64,000 bases of DNA, taken from positions 12,879 to 76,878 of the forward strand of contig DPOU01000005.1 in NCBI GenBank assembly GCA_003539625.1, given 5' to 3'. A program made the position numbers and the translations under genes. This document shows positions 26,300 through 35,125 of this stretch, piece after piece (position 1 is the stretch's first letter; the number at the start of each line of letters is the position of its first letter). The notes under the pieces were generated by a model. That model was not told where the DNA came from and did no database searches. It saw only the letters and a program-made list of their open reading frames with translations. This stretch comes from Acholeplasmatales bacterium (GTDB lineage Bacteria > Bacillota_I > Bacilli_A > ML615J-28 > CAG-313).

Positions 26300-26572
26300 C
26301 TACTTTCTCAAACCTAATTTGGCAATTACTTCACGATATTTTTGAACATCTCTATCTTTTAAATAAGCTAAAAGATTTCTACGACGTCCAACTTTCTTTA
26401 ATAAGCCTCTACGATTGTGGAAATCATGAGTATGAACTTTTAAATGTTCATTTAACTTATTAATTTCAGCTGTTAAAATCGCGATTTGTACTTCTGGTGA
26501 ACCAGTGTCACCTTCAGTGCGAGCAAATTGGGCAATGATAGCTGCCTTTTCTTCTTTAGAAATACAAGCCAT
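26300..26572 (-). CDS. rpsO: 30S ribosomal protein S15
   Basis: A 90-residue ribosomal protein binding 16S rRNA early in small-subunit assembly. The sequence ACISKEEKAAIIAQFARTEG, GSPEVQIAIL, HDFHNRRGL and GRRRNLLAYL is classic S15. The true start is ATG 26572, seven bases after GGAGG; the longer frame (from 26596) includes the ribosome site. Own promoter upstream; the leader of roughly 90 bases could carry the S15 autoregulatory structure known in other bacteria, which I cannot confirm. Confidence 0.96.
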   Translation of the reverse strand: MACISKEEKAAIIAQFARTEGDTGSPEVQIAILTAEINKLNEHLKVHTHDFHNRRGLLKKVGRRRNLLAYLKDRDVQKYREVIAKLGLRK

Positions 26573-26667
26573 ATTTTTTCCTCCATTCTTACACAATGTG
26601 TGTATTATAGTCGCCTTAACTTAGGAAATCGTCGGAAACATCGAATATCTTAGTAAAGGTCAACATT

Positions 26668-26696
26668 ATTATACCATATTTTTCTATATTTAGCAA
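26668..26696 (-). promoter_or_regulatory. Promoter of rpsO
   Basis: TTGCTA (26691-26696), 17 bases, TATAAT (26668-26673) on the minus strand. It overlaps the 3' end region of ribF. Confidence 0.75.
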
Positions 26697-26701
26697 GATA
26701 T

Positions 26702-27637
26702 TTATTTAAATTCTTTTTGACATATTGCCATAGCTACTTCTTTATCTTTAGCAATTTGTGCTAAAAATTCATCTTTACTATTAAAACATCTTTCATCCCG
26801 GATAAAATCTATTAATTCAATAGTAATATATTTTCCATATAAATTGCCATCAAAATTGAATATATTAGTTTCTAAAATAAAATGATCACGCTTATTAAAC
26901 GAAGGATTGTTACCATAATTGCTGAAACCATAATAGTAATTCCCATCAATTAATATTCTTGAGGCATAAACTCCTAGTTTTATCTTAGCATCATTTTCAC
27001 CTATTTCGATATTTGCGGTGGGAAGATTGATAGTAGAACCAACTTGATTTCCTTTTTTTACTTCCCCACTTATTTTATAATATCTACCTAATAATTTATT
27101 TGCTAGTGAAACATTGCCCTGAAGTAGCATTTTTTTAATCATTGCGGTACCGATTTTTTCATTTTGATAGGTTTTATTATCAATAATTGTTGTATTAATC
27201 TTGCCGTTTGCTAGTTTTGAAATTGTTTCTGCCTTACCTATGCCATTTTTTCCAAAACAAAAATCAAATCCAACTACTATTTCCTTAACATTAAGTTTAA
27301 TTAAGAATTGATTAACGAATTCACTATCTGTCATATTTGCAACATTTTGATTAAATTCAACAACAATTAAATAATCTATTCCCATTGAAGCGATTAGTGC
27401 TGCTTTTTCATCAAGAGTCATAATTGAAGTAGCATTAGCATCCTTCTTTAATACTAAGTCGGGATGGGGATCAAAAGTTATAACAGCACTTTTTAATTCT
27501 TTTTCTTCAGATAACTCGCATACCTTTTCAATTAAAATTTGATGGGCAATATGAATTCCATCAAATTGACCAATTGTTGCAACTAATCCGTTATTTCTTA
27601 AATTACAGTTATCTATACTACATTTTATTAGTTCCAT
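26702..27637 (-). CDS. ribF: Bifunctional riboflavin kinase / FAD synthetase
   Basis: RibF converts riboflavin to FMN and FAD. The N-terminal nucleotidyltransferase domain has TIGQFDGIHIAHQILI. The C-terminal flavokinase shows NQVGSTINLPTANIEI, GVYASRIL, GNNPSF and ETNIFNFDGNLYGKYI. The protein has 311 residues from ATG 27637, which overlaps the truB stop by 10 bases; a TTG 21 bases upstream is less likely. The truB-ribF pairing is standard in Firmicutes. Confidence 0.95.
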   Translation of the reverse strand: MELIKCSIDNCNLRNNGLVATIGQFDGIHIAHQILIEKVCELSEEKELKSAVITFDPHPDLVLKKDANATSIMTLDEKAALIASMGIDYLIVVEFNQNVANMTDSEFVNQFLIKLNVKEIVVGFDFCFGKNGIGKAETISKLANGKINTTIIDNKTYQNEKIGTAMIKKMLLQGNVSLANKLLGRYYKISGEVKKGNQVGSTINLPTANIEIGENDAKIKLGVYASRILIDGNYYYGFSNYGNNPSFNKRDHFILETNIFNFDGNLYGKYITIELIDFIRDERCFNSKDEFLAQIAKDKEVAMAICQKEFK

Positions 27638-28506
27638 ACACGTTCCGCCTGATAACAAGATTCTTGATATTGATAAATGGCAATTAATTTTTCGCCCTGA
27701 TGTATAACAATTTTAGATGGATACTGTTTAAAAATATCAAAAACTGCTTTTGGAGAAATCTTCATACCATTTTTGGCTTTTTCAATAAATTCTGGATCTT
27801 CTAATTTAGGAAAATCACTAAGTGAACTTAGCATGCTATACATAGTAAAATTTTTATTTTTAACTTCTTCTAATGTATCAGCATTTTTAATGTTATAACA
27901 ACCACTACTAATTCTGCGTAATGCTTTCATGTAACCAGGATAGCCAAGTTTATTGGCAATGTCACGGCATAAGCTCCTAATATAAGTTCCCTTAGAAGCA
28001 GTTACAAGAAATTGAAAATAACATGAATCATCTTCATAGGTAATTGGAGATACCATTTTAATTGATTTGATTTCAATTTCACGTGGTTCTATTTGAATTT
28101 CTTCACCTTTTCTAGCTAAATCATATAGTTTTCTTCCATTAACCTTGATTGCAGAAAATATTGGTGGATATTGAAGAGATTTTCCTAAAAAACTATCAAG
28201 CACTGATAAAATTGTGTTTTCATCAATTTTTTCTACTTTCTTTATTTCAGTAAAATCTGATTCACTATCTAAAGTTGATGTAGTTTTACCAATACAAATT
28301 GTTGCTAAATATGTTTTTTCAACATTTTCAATAAATTGAGCAAGTTTAGTTGCATCCCCTACACAAACGACAAGTACGCCACTTGCTAAAGGATCAAGAG
28401 TGCCTAAATGTCCCACTTTTTTTGTCTTCAAAGTCTTGCGAACTTGACTAACAACATCATGGCTTGTCATATTTATCGGTTTATCAATAACAATTATACC
28501 ATTCAT
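27628..28506 (-). CDS. truB: tRNA pseudouridine(55) synthase
   Basis: TruB makes pseudouridine 55 in the T-arm of tRNAs. It starts MNGIIVIDKPINMTSHDVV; the catalytic Asp lies in KVGHLGTLDPLASGVLVV. Further blocks are YLATICIGKTTSTLD and ASKGTYIRSLCRDI. Length 292 is normal. ATG 28506 follows GAGGCGAT; an extended -10 TGTTATAAT precedes it at about 28530. Confidence 0.95.
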   Translation of the reverse strand: MNGIIVIDKPINMTSHDVVSQVRKTLKTKKVGHLGTLDPLASGVLVVCVGDATKLAQFIENVEKTYLATICIGKTTSTLDSESDFTEIKKVEKIDENTILSVLDSFLGKSLQYPPIFSAIKVNGRKLYDLARKGEEIQIEPREIEIKSIKMVSPITYEDDSCYFQFLVTASKGTYIRSLCRDIANKLGYPGYMKALRRISSGCYNIKNADTLEEVKNKNFTMYSMLSSLSDFPKLEDPEFIEKAKNGMKISPKAVFDIFKQYPSKIVIHQGEKLIAIYQYQESCYQAERVWN

Positions 28507-28610
28507 AATATCGCCTCAAAAAGTATTATAACATAATGATGCTTTTTTTTCAAAAAAGAAGCCCATTGTAATATTTTTTTAAATAAAACAATTTTTTTAT
28601 ACTAGTTTAC

Positions 28611-28639
28611 TTTATTTTATTTATTTTTTGTTGTATAAT
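28611..28639 (+). promoter_or_regulatory. Probable promoter of the aro operon
   Basis: TATAAT at 28634-28639, with only a poor -35 (TTTATT at 28611-28616, 17-base spacing). I saw no leader peptide, T-box or clear attenuator before aroA. Confidence 0.45.
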
Positions 28640-28664
28640 AATAAATTAGATTGGAGTTTTAAAT

Positions 28665-29942
28665 ATGAATGTAGAAATTATATCTTCTAAACTACAAGGC
28701 ACAATTGACGCAGTAACATCTAAAAGTTATACTCATCGTGCTTTAATTATCCTAAGTTTACTAAATAATTGTGGAAAAATTATTAATCCCTCAATTTGTG
28801 AAGATACCATCACTACAATGAAGTATTTAAACGCTATGGGAGTAAAAACAATTATCGAAAATAACGTTATTACGGTTAGTAAACAAAGTGAATTGATTAA
28901 TCCTTCTTTTTTTCCATACAATGATAATTCAGGTACATCAATTAGACTATTATTACCAATCATCACTGAGTTATTTACTGAGGCAAACTTCTTAATTAGT
29001 GAAAAGCTTTTTGAAAGATTAACAAATACCAATTTAGAAAGTTATTTTGGCTACCAATTTTCATCTCTTGAAAATAATAAAATTATGTTAAATGTGCAAA
29101 AAAAAGCACAGTTACCATATTTAAGTCTTGAAAAAACTTCTCAATATGCCTCGGGTTTTCTACTACTTTCAATTCTAAAGAATTCAAAATTTAATTTTGA
29201 TTCTATAACATTACCAAGTTATTTATTAATGACTATAGATTATTTAGAAAAAGTAGGAATTAGTTTTAACATTATAAAAGCTGAAAATACTACTCAAGTT
29301 AATACTTATAATTATAATCTAATTAATTATTATAATTTTAACGTTGAAGGTGACTACTCTTTAATGGCTAATTTCATTATCCTTGGTTGTTATTATAGTA
29401 AAATAATAATAAATAATTTATCAGATAATTCAATCCAAGGTGATTATAAAATATTAGAGATTTTAAATAATCTTTTTGAGACTAAACCATTTTATTTTTC
29501 AAACAATCAATTATTATTTAATAAAACTGTTCTAAAAGGTAATGCTAGTTTAAATATAGATATTAGCAATATTCCTGATATTGCCCCACTTCTTATGGCA
29601 TATGCTCTATTACTAAATGAGCCTTCAAAGTTTTATAATTTTGAAAAATTGAATTACAAAGAATCAAATAGAATTATATCTACACTAGCAACTATTAAAA
29701 ATATGAATGGTAGGTATAAACTTACTGATAAAGTTATTGAAATATACCCTTCTAATTTGTCTTTTGACAAACCTTTTGATAGTTATAATGATCACAGAAT
29801 TGTTTTTTTAATTGCAATCATTGCGTTGATTGAAAATAGAACTTGCACAATAAATAATTGTCAATGCTTCAAAAAAAGTTATCCCGAATTTTTTGATAAT
29901 TTATTAAAATTATCTAGCAAATGCATTTTTAAGGAGGATTAA
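28665..29942 (+). CDS. aroA: 3-phosphoshikimate 1-carboxyvinyltransferase (EPSP synthase)
   Basis: EPSPS joins PEP to shikimate-3-phosphate. The start TSKSYTHRALIILSLL matches the substrate-binding SKSxxxRAL block; DNSGTSIRLLLPI is the PEP site (family: GNSGTxxRLL), and SYNDHRIVFLIAIIAL carries the DHR motif near the end. The protein has 425 residues and is more divergent and Asn/Ile-rich than usual. First gene of the shikimate operon, separated by one base from aroB; GGAG ribosome site. Confidence 0.93.
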   Translation: MNVEIISSKLQGTIDAVTSKSYTHRALIILSLLNNCGKIINPSICEDTITTMKYLNAMGVKTIIENNVITVSKQSELINPSFFPYNDNSGTSIRLLLPIITELFTEANFLISEKLFERLTNTNLESYFGYQFSSLENNKIMLNVQKKAQLPYLSLEKTSQYASGFLLLSILKNSKFNFDSITLPSYLLMTIDYLEKVGISFNIIKAENTTQVNTYNYNLINYYNFNVEGDYSLMANFIILGCYYSKIIINNLSDNSIQGDYKILEILNNLFETKPFYFSNNQLLFNKTVLKGNASLNIDISNIPDIAPLLMAYALLLNEPSKFYNFEKLNYKESNRIISTLATIKNMNGRYKLTDKVIEIYPSNLSFDKPFDSYNDHRIVFLIAIIALIENRTCTINNCQCFKKSYPEFFDNLLKLSSKCIFKED

Positions 29943-29943
29943 A

Positions 29944-30930
29944 ATGAGTGAATTTCTAGCAAAATATAGTACCAAAAAAGTACCAATAATAATAGAAAAT
30001 AATATTGTTGAAAAAAGTTGGAGTATTTTAGATCATTCTAAACGTTATCTAGTAATAACTGATTCTAACCTTTTAAAGACATACGACGAATTAATATATC
30101 AAATTCCTAATCTAATAACAACCATTGCCTTAAAACCAGGCGAACTAGCTAAATCAATTGAAGTTTATCAAAAAATTATCACTGCACTAACGAAGCTAGG
30201 TGTCAAAAGAAATGATGTTATCGTTGCTTTTGGTGGTGGAGTAATTGGTGATTTAGTTGGTTTTGTTGCTTGTACATACCTTAGGGGTATTGATTTCATT
30301 CAAATTCCTACCACTCTTATCGCACAAATTGATGCTTCAATTGGCGGCAAATGTGGTATTGACTTTATTAATAAAAATGATATTGGTACATTCTATCATC
30401 CATCGCAAGTAATAATTGATCCAGTTTTATTAAAATCTTTACCTAAAAACGAATTTCTTCACGGATTATCGGAATTAATTAAATATGGTTTTATCAAAGA
30501 CGCATCAATTATCAACGATGTTCAACGTTTTACTTTGCCATTTAAACCAGATGTTCTTCTTTCGTTAATCGAACGTGCAGTGAAAATTAAGATTCAACTT
30601 ACTCAAAAAGATGAATTTGATTTATCTATTAGAAGACTTCTAAATTTTGGTCATACTTATGCACACATAATTGAAAGAAAATCAAAATACAAAATTTCTC
30701 ATGGTGAAGCCGTTGCAATTGGCATGTACTATGAATTAGAAGGTACTGAATATCAACAAGTATTACTTGACTTAATTCAAAAATATCAATTAACTAATCA
30801 ACTTGAAAAATGGAATATTTCTTATGCTGCTGATTTAAAAACCGATAAGAAAGCTACTTCTACTAAAATCACTATGGTTGAACTAGAAGCTATTGGAAAA
30901 GCCAAACTAGTTGATAGGAGTATTCTATGA
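29944..30930 (+). CDS. aroB: 3-dehydroquinate synthase
   Basis: AroB cyclises DAHP to 3-dehydroquinate using NAD+ and a metal. The core is AFGGGVIGDLVGFVACTYL, RGIDFIQIPTTLIAQIDASI and GGKCGIDF, with metal ligands in LLNFGHTYAHIIE and ISHGEAVAIGM. At 328 residues it is a little shorter than the usual 350-360. Ribosome site AAGGAGG; overlaps aroC by 4 bases (ATGA). Confidence 0.95.
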   Translation: MSEFLAKYSTKKVPIIIENNIVEKSWSILDHSKRYLVITDSNLLKTYDELIYQIPNLITTIALKPGELAKSIEVYQKIITALTKLGVKRNDVIVAFGGGVIGDLVGFVACTYLRGIDFIQIPTTLIAQIDASIGGKCGIDFINKNDIGTFYHPSQVIIDPVLLKSLPKNEFLHGLSELIKYGFIKDASIINDVQRFTLPFKPDVLLSLIERAVKIKIQLTQKDEFDLSIRRLLNFGHTYAHIIERKSKYKISHGEAVAIGMYYELEGTEYQQVLLDLIQKYQLTNQLEKWNISYAADLKTDKKATSTKITMVELEAIGKAKLVDRSIL

Positions 30931-32009
30931 ACACATTTGGAAAAAACATTAGACTAAGCATTTTTGGTGAATCACATGGCGATTGCATAGGAATTACGAT
31001 TGATGGCCTTCCTTCAGGAATCGTAATTAACCAAACCAAAATCAAGGAAATGTTAAAAATCAGGCAAGGGCTAAAGGATATATCAACACCAAGAAATGAA
31101 GATAATGACTATCAAATAATTAGTGGTTACTTTGAAAATCATACAACTGGCGCACCACTTACTTTTTTAATTAAGAATCATAAAGCAGATTCAAGTCAGT
31201 ATAAAGATGCCGGTTTAATTAGACCAAGTCATGCTGATTACCCATTATATCAAAAATATAAAGGACAAAACGATTATCGTGGTGGTGGTCACGCAAGTGG
31301 CAGATTAACTGCCGCTTTAGTAATCGTTGGTGCCATTTGTGATCAACTACTTGAAGAAGAAAATATTTTCGTTTTTTCACATATAAATTCAGTTAAAAAC
31401 ATCAAAGATACTTCAATCGATATTCAAAACCTATCAATTGAAAAAATTAAAGTTTTAAAATCAAGTATGTTTCCTACTTTTGATGAACGTGGAAAAACAT
31501 TAATGATTGAACAGATAAACAAAGCCAAAAAGAATAATGACGCGGTAGGAGGCACAATTGAAACATTCGCAATAGGTGTTCCTATTGGTTTGGGTGAACC
31601 ATTCTTTGATAGTTTAGAAAGCTTGCTAGCTCATGCTATCTTTAGCATTCCCGGTGTAAAATCACTTGAATTTGGCGATGGTATCGCAATGTGCAACCAA
31701 GTGGCAAGTAAAATTGTTGATCAAATGGCCTACAATAATGGTCAAATTACTTTTTTAAGTAATCATCAAGGTGGCATAAACGGCGGAATTAGTAATGGGA
31801 ATTATTTAAATTTCAGAGTTGGTGTTAGAGCCCCATCTAGTATTTCAACCCCGCTTTCTTCTATTGACTTAAAAAAACATGAAACAGTTATTGTTCAAAC
31901 CATTGGTAAACACGATCCAACCATTGTCCATCGCGTATTACCAGTTGTTAACGCTATGACTTCATTTATATTATTAGACTTATTATTGGAGAATAAAAAA
32001 TATGAATAA
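30927..32009 (+). CDS. aroC: Chorismate synthase
   Basis: AroC removes phosphate from EPSP to give chorismate and needs reduced FMN. Signatures: FGESHGDCIGITIDGLPSG, RPSHADYPLYQKY, YRGGGHASGRLTAALV and GGINGGISNG. Length 360 is standard. Starts behind AGGAG within the aroB stop and overlaps the chorismate mutase gene by 8 bases. Confidence 0.96.
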   Translation: MNTFGKNIRLSIFGESHGDCIGITIDGLPSGIVINQTKIKEMLKIRQGLKDISTPRNEDNDYQIISGYFENHTTGAPLTFLIKNHKADSSQYKDAGLIRPSHADYPLYQKYKGQNDYRGGGHASGRLTAALVIVGAICDQLLEEENIFVFSHINSVKNIKDTSIDIQNLSIEKIKVLKSSMFPTFDERGKTLMIEQINKAKKNNDAVGGTIETFAIGVPIGLGEPFFDSLESLLAHAIFSIPGVKSLEFGDGIAMCNQVASKIVDQMAYNNGQITFLSNHQGGINGGISNGNYLNFRVGVRAPSSISTPLSSIDLKKHETVIVQTIGKHDPTIVHRVLPVVNAMTSFILLDLLLENKKYE

Positions 32010-32265
32010 CTTAGATAAACATCGAAAAGAAATCGACAAAATAGATGATAATATAATTGAATTACTAGAACAAAGATTTAACTTAGTAGTTGAAATAGGT
32101 CAATATAAAAAAGAAAACAATTTGCCTGTGTTTGACGCAAAAAGAGAATCAGCAATCAAGCAAAAATTTACAACTAAAAAATATCAGGATAGTTTATCAA
32201 ACATATACGATACAATATTAAAGGAAAGTAAAACAATTCAATATGATAAAGAACACAATAACTAG
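32002..32265 (+). CDS. Chorismate mutase, AroQ class (monofunctional)
   Basis: A small 87-residue all-helical enzyme turning chorismate into prephenate. LDKHRKEIDKIDDNIIELLEQRF is helix 1, followed by LVVEIGQYKKENNLPVFDAKRE, with the conserved Arg/Lys/Asp/Arg pattern of AroQ. In Bacillus this domain is fused to the N-terminus of DAHP synthase; here it is a separate gene four reading frames upstream of DAHP synthase. Ribosome site GGAG. Confidence 0.9.
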   Translation: MNNLDKHRKEIDKIDDNIIELLEQRFNLVVEIGQYKKENNLPVFDAKRESAIKQKFTTKKYQDSLSNIYDTILKESKTIQYDKEHNN

Positions 32266-33493
32266 CGCATTAATTGGAAAAAAACTATCATATTCATTAT
32301 CACAAATAATTCATGCTCACTACAAAAACAATAATTATGCATTAATAGAAACTGATAACTTCTTTAAAATATTTGAAGATAATCAATTTTTTGCCTTATC
32401 AGTAACTAACCCCTATAAACAAGATGCATATAATTTTTGCACAATTCACGATGAAATTGCAACAAATACTGGTATCGTTAACACTATGCTATATAAAAAC
32501 AATATTTGGTATGGCTATAACACCGATTATTATGCGTTTGCGAAAATGCTTGAAGCATATAAAATAGATTTATCAAATAAATCAGTATTGATTATTGGTA
32601 ATGGTTCTACTTCCAAAACCATCGGTTATTATTTAAATAAAAATAATATAAACTATAATGTTATTGCAAGACACCCTAGAAATGATAATGAGATTTTACT
32701 TGACAAACATTATTTTGATAACACTAATGTAATTATTCAAACAACTTCTTATGGGGTTTTTCCAAATATTGAAAACGATACCTTACTAGATTATACTAAA
32801 TTTAATAATTTAGAAATGATAATTGATGTAAATTATAATCCTAGAAGACCATATACTGCTAATTTCGCAAAATACTATAACGGTTTACTAATGCTAGTTT
32901 ATAATGGTCTTTTATTTGAAGAACTTCTTCAAGGTTACCCAATAAAAGATGATGCATTAGCATATAGTAAGTATTTAGATAGTCAAATGGCTAACATTGT
33001 TTTAATAGGTATGCCATATTCTGGTAAAACAACAATTGGAAAAATACTTAGTAATGACTTGAAAAAAGCATTTTTTGATACCGATATTATATTAAAAAGT
33101 GAAAATAATGACTTAGTTAGTTGCTTAAACAGTGGTAAAGACGTTGTATATTTTAGAGTGAATGAAAGCCTATTAGTAAAGGAATTATCTTCTACTAAAT
33201 TTTCGTCAATTATTTCAACTGGTGGTGGTGTAATCTTAAACGTTGAAAATATCAACTATTTAAAACAAAATGGCATCATTATTTATTTAGATGCAACTAC
33301 TTCTACTCTTAAAAACCGATGCAACTTTGAAGATCGTCCTCTAATCAAATCAATTAATGATATTGATAAAGTTTACAATGAAAGAAAAACACTATATGAG
33401 AAATATGCGGATATTATTATCGATGGAAACCAACCAATAAATGAGGTTGTCAAAACAATTGAGGTGAAATTAAATGAATATTTTAATAATTAA
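32243..33493 (+). CDS. Bifunctional shikimate dehydrogenase / shikimate kinase (AroE-AroK fusion)
   Basis: A 416-residue fusion. Residues about 5-245 are AroE: IGKKLSYSLSQIIH (shikimate site), SVTNPYKQDAYNF with the catalytic Lys, GYNTDYYAF, and the NADP loop IIGNGSTSKTI. Residues about 250-416 are AroK: P-loop VLIGMPYSGKTTIGKIL, FFDTDIIL (DxD), ISTGGGVIL, and the lid Arg in FEDRPLI. All catalytic motifs are present, so both activities are likely. It starts inside the chorismate mutase gene with a 23-base overlap; the nearest Shine-Dalgarno (AAGGAAAG) is about 15-18 bases away, suggesting coupling. Confidence 0.93.
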   Translation: MIKNTITSALIGKKLSYSLSQIIHAHYKNNNYALIETDNFFKIFEDNQFFALSVTNPYKQDAYNFCTIHDEIATNTGIVNTMLYKNNIWYGYNTDYYAFAKMLEAYKIDLSNKSVLIIGNGSTSKTIGYYLNKNNINYNVIARHPRNDNEILLDKHYFDNTNVIIQTTSYGVFPNIENDTLLDYTKFNNLEMIIDVNYNPRRPYTANFAKYYNGLLMLVYNGLLFEELLQGYPIKDDALAYSKYLDSQMANIVLIGMPYSGKTTIGKILSNDLKKAFFDTDIILKSENNDLVSCLNSGKDVVYFRVNESLLVKELSSTKFSSIISTGGGVILNVENINYLKQNGIIIYLDATTSTLKNRCNFEDRPLIKSINDIDKVYNERKTLYEKYADIIIDGNQPINEVVKTIEVKLNEYFNN

Positions 33494-33929
33494 TGGCCCT
33501 AATCTTAATTTCTTAGGAATTAGAGAACCAAATATTTATAATAGCTCTACTTATGATGATTTAAAAGCATACTTAAATCAATATGCAACAAAAAACAATA
33601 TTAATCTTGAAATCTTCCAATCTAATTATGAAGGAGCTATAATAGACGAATTACAAAAAGCATATTTTGAAAAAGTTGATGGAATTGTCATAAATCCAGG
33701 GGCATTCACTCACTATTCATATGCTATACTAGATGCTATTAAAAGTATTAATATCCCTACTATTGAAGTTCACCTTACTAACATAAATGAACGTGAAGAA
33801 TTTAGAAAAGTATCAGTTATAAGAAATGCTTGTTTAAATACTTTTATGGGAAAACATTTCGAAAGTTATAAAGATGCACTAGATTATCTAACAAAATATT
33901 TAAATGAGGTAAAAATAAATGAAAAATAA
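33474..33929 (+). CDS. aroQ: 3-dehydroquinate dehydratase, type II
   Basis: A 151-residue dodecameric-type enzyme that dehydrates 3-dehydroquinate. The start ILIINGPNLNFLGIREPNIY is diagnostic; EIFQSNYEGAIIDELQKAY, INPGAFTHYSYAILDAI and EVHLTNINEREEFRKVS follow, with the catalytic Tyr and His in place. It overlaps the fusion gene by 20 bases and has a GAGGTGA ribosome site. Confidence 0.96.
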   Translation: MNILIINGPNLNFLGIREPNIYNSSTYDDLKAYLNQYATKNNINLEIFQSNYEGAIIDELQKAYFEKVDGIVINPGAFTHYSYAILDAIKSINIPTIEVHLTNINEREEFRKVSVIRNACLNTFMGKHFESYKDALDYLTKYLNEVKINEK

Positions 33930-34719
33930 TGATTACCCTTTAGTAAAAAATGCCAAAAATAATTTTTTTGATTCTTTAATAGATGACAATAATCTACTAA
34001 TAATTGCGGGGCCATGTTCAGTTGAAAGCTACGACACTTTACTTGTTATGGCTAAGAAATTACAAAAATTAGGAATTAGTTATATGCGCGCAGGTGCCTT
34101 TAAACCTAGAACTTCTTGTTATGATTTCCAAGGTTTAAAAGATGAAGGAATGGACATCTTAATTAAAGTAAAAAAACTAACAGGTATCAAAATAGTTACA
34201 GAAATACCATCAGTAGAAATTTTGAATAAATATCAAAATGATATCGATATTATCCAAATAGGCGCTAGAAATATGCAAAATTTCGAACTTTTAAAAAGAG
34301 TAGGTGAAATTAACAAGCCCGTAATTCTAAAAAGAGGATTTGGAAATACCATTGATGAATGGTTACATGCGGCAGAATACATAATGAAGGAAGGTAACAA
34401 CCATATCATTTTGTGTGAAAGAGGCATAAAAACCTTTGAAAATGCCACAAGAAACACTCTAGATATTAGTTCAATCCCCGTTGTAAAGCATCTTACCAAA
34501 CTTCCAATAATTGTTGATCCATCACATGCGGCAGGTAGAAGGGATCTAATAGAATCATTAAGTTTAGCTAGTATTGCGGCCGGAGCTGATGGACTATTAA
34601 TTGAAACTCATCTAACCCCAAGCGAATCAATCAGTGATAGTGAACAAGCAATTGACTTTGATGATTTAGAAAAAATATTAAAGAAAATAAAAAAAGTAGC
34701 TTTGTTAGTAAAAGACTAA
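33919..34719 (+). CDS. 3-deoxy-7-phosphoheptulonate synthase (type I-beta)
   Basis: DAHP synthase opens the pathway from PEP and erythrose-4-phosphate. Of 266 residues, IIAGPCSVESYDTL, YMRAGAFKPRTSCYDFQGL, VILKRGFGNTIDEWLHAAEYI, CERGIKTF and VDPSHAAGRRD are the AroF/KdsA-like beta-subfamily signatures. It has neither an N-terminal chorismate mutase nor a ferredoxin-like regulatory domain, so feedback control, if any, must come from a partner such as the separate mutase. Last gene of the operon, 11-base overlap with aroQ. Confidence 0.95.
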   Translation: MKNNDYPLVKNAKNNFFDSLIDDNNLLIIAGPCSVESYDTLLVMAKKLQKLGISYMRAGAFKPRTSCYDFQGLKDEGMDILIKVKKLTGIKIVTEIPSVEILNKYQNDIDIIQIGARNMQNFELLKRVGEINKPVILKRGFGNTIDEWLHAAEYIMKEGNNHIILCERGIKTFENATRNTLDISSIPVVKHLTKLPIIVDPSHAAGRRDLIESLSLASIAAGADGLLIETHLTPSESISDSEQAIDFDDLEKILKKIKKVALLVKD

Positions 34720-35036
34720 CATGCTACTTTTTCTTTTGCAATACTTTCAAACAATTTATCGCTATTTTTAAACCCATATAGTACACTATCCAATATGTGA
34801 TTTCGATAAATACAAACTGACGGAAAAATTGGCAAAATTCCTTCAACCATTTGATAATTGTTATCGCAAATTGTCCCAACAATAACATCTTCATCTATCA
34901 TATCTACTACTTTATTAATACTACCTTTAAATAATCTATTGATTACCATATCTTTGGAGGTAATTGCTAAAATAACAAGTTTGTTTTCTTTTATACATCT
35001 TCTCAACAACTCTTCATTAAAATTATAAAATTTCAA
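34716..35036 (-). CDS. Thioredoxin-fold protein without CxxC
   Basis: A 106-residue protein. The pattern LVILAITSKDMVINRLFKG, ...VIVGTICDNNYQ..., FPSVCIYRNHI and LFESI is that of thioredoxin: a beta strand, then the active-site position (here TSKDM instead of WCGPC), then a cis-Pro strand FPSV. Redox activity through CxxC is therefore not expected. The start is TTG 35036 preceded by AGAGGTGAT; a promoter (TATAAT 35056-35061) lies just upstream, inside any longer reading. It is convergent with the aro operon and divergent from tmcAL. Confidence 0.6.
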   Translation of the reverse strand: MKFYNFNEELLRRCIKENKLVILAITSKDMVINRLFKGSINKVVDMIDEDVIVGTICDNNYQMVEGILPIFPSVCIYRNHILDSVLYGFKNSDKLFESIAKEKVAC

Positions 35037-35055
35037 ATTAATCACCTCTAATGCA

Positions 35056-35061
35056 ATTATA
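35056..35061 (-). promoter_or_regulatory. Extended -10 promoter of the thioredoxin-like gene
   Basis: TGGTATAAT on the minus strand (TATAAT 35056-35061). It faces away from, and its upstream part overlaps, the tmcAL promoter. Confidence 0.55.
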
Positions 35062-35072
35062 CCACCATTTAG

Positions 35073-35101
35073 TTGCATATTTTGTAAATTTTTGGTATAA
35101 T
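35073..35101 (+). promoter_or_regulatory. Promoter of tmcAL-mrp
   Basis: TTGCAT (35073-35078), 17 bases, TATAAT (35096-35101) with TGG in front; 24 bases before ATG. Confidence 0.75.
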
Positions 35102-35125
35102 AATAAACGATTTTAAGGAGCAATT

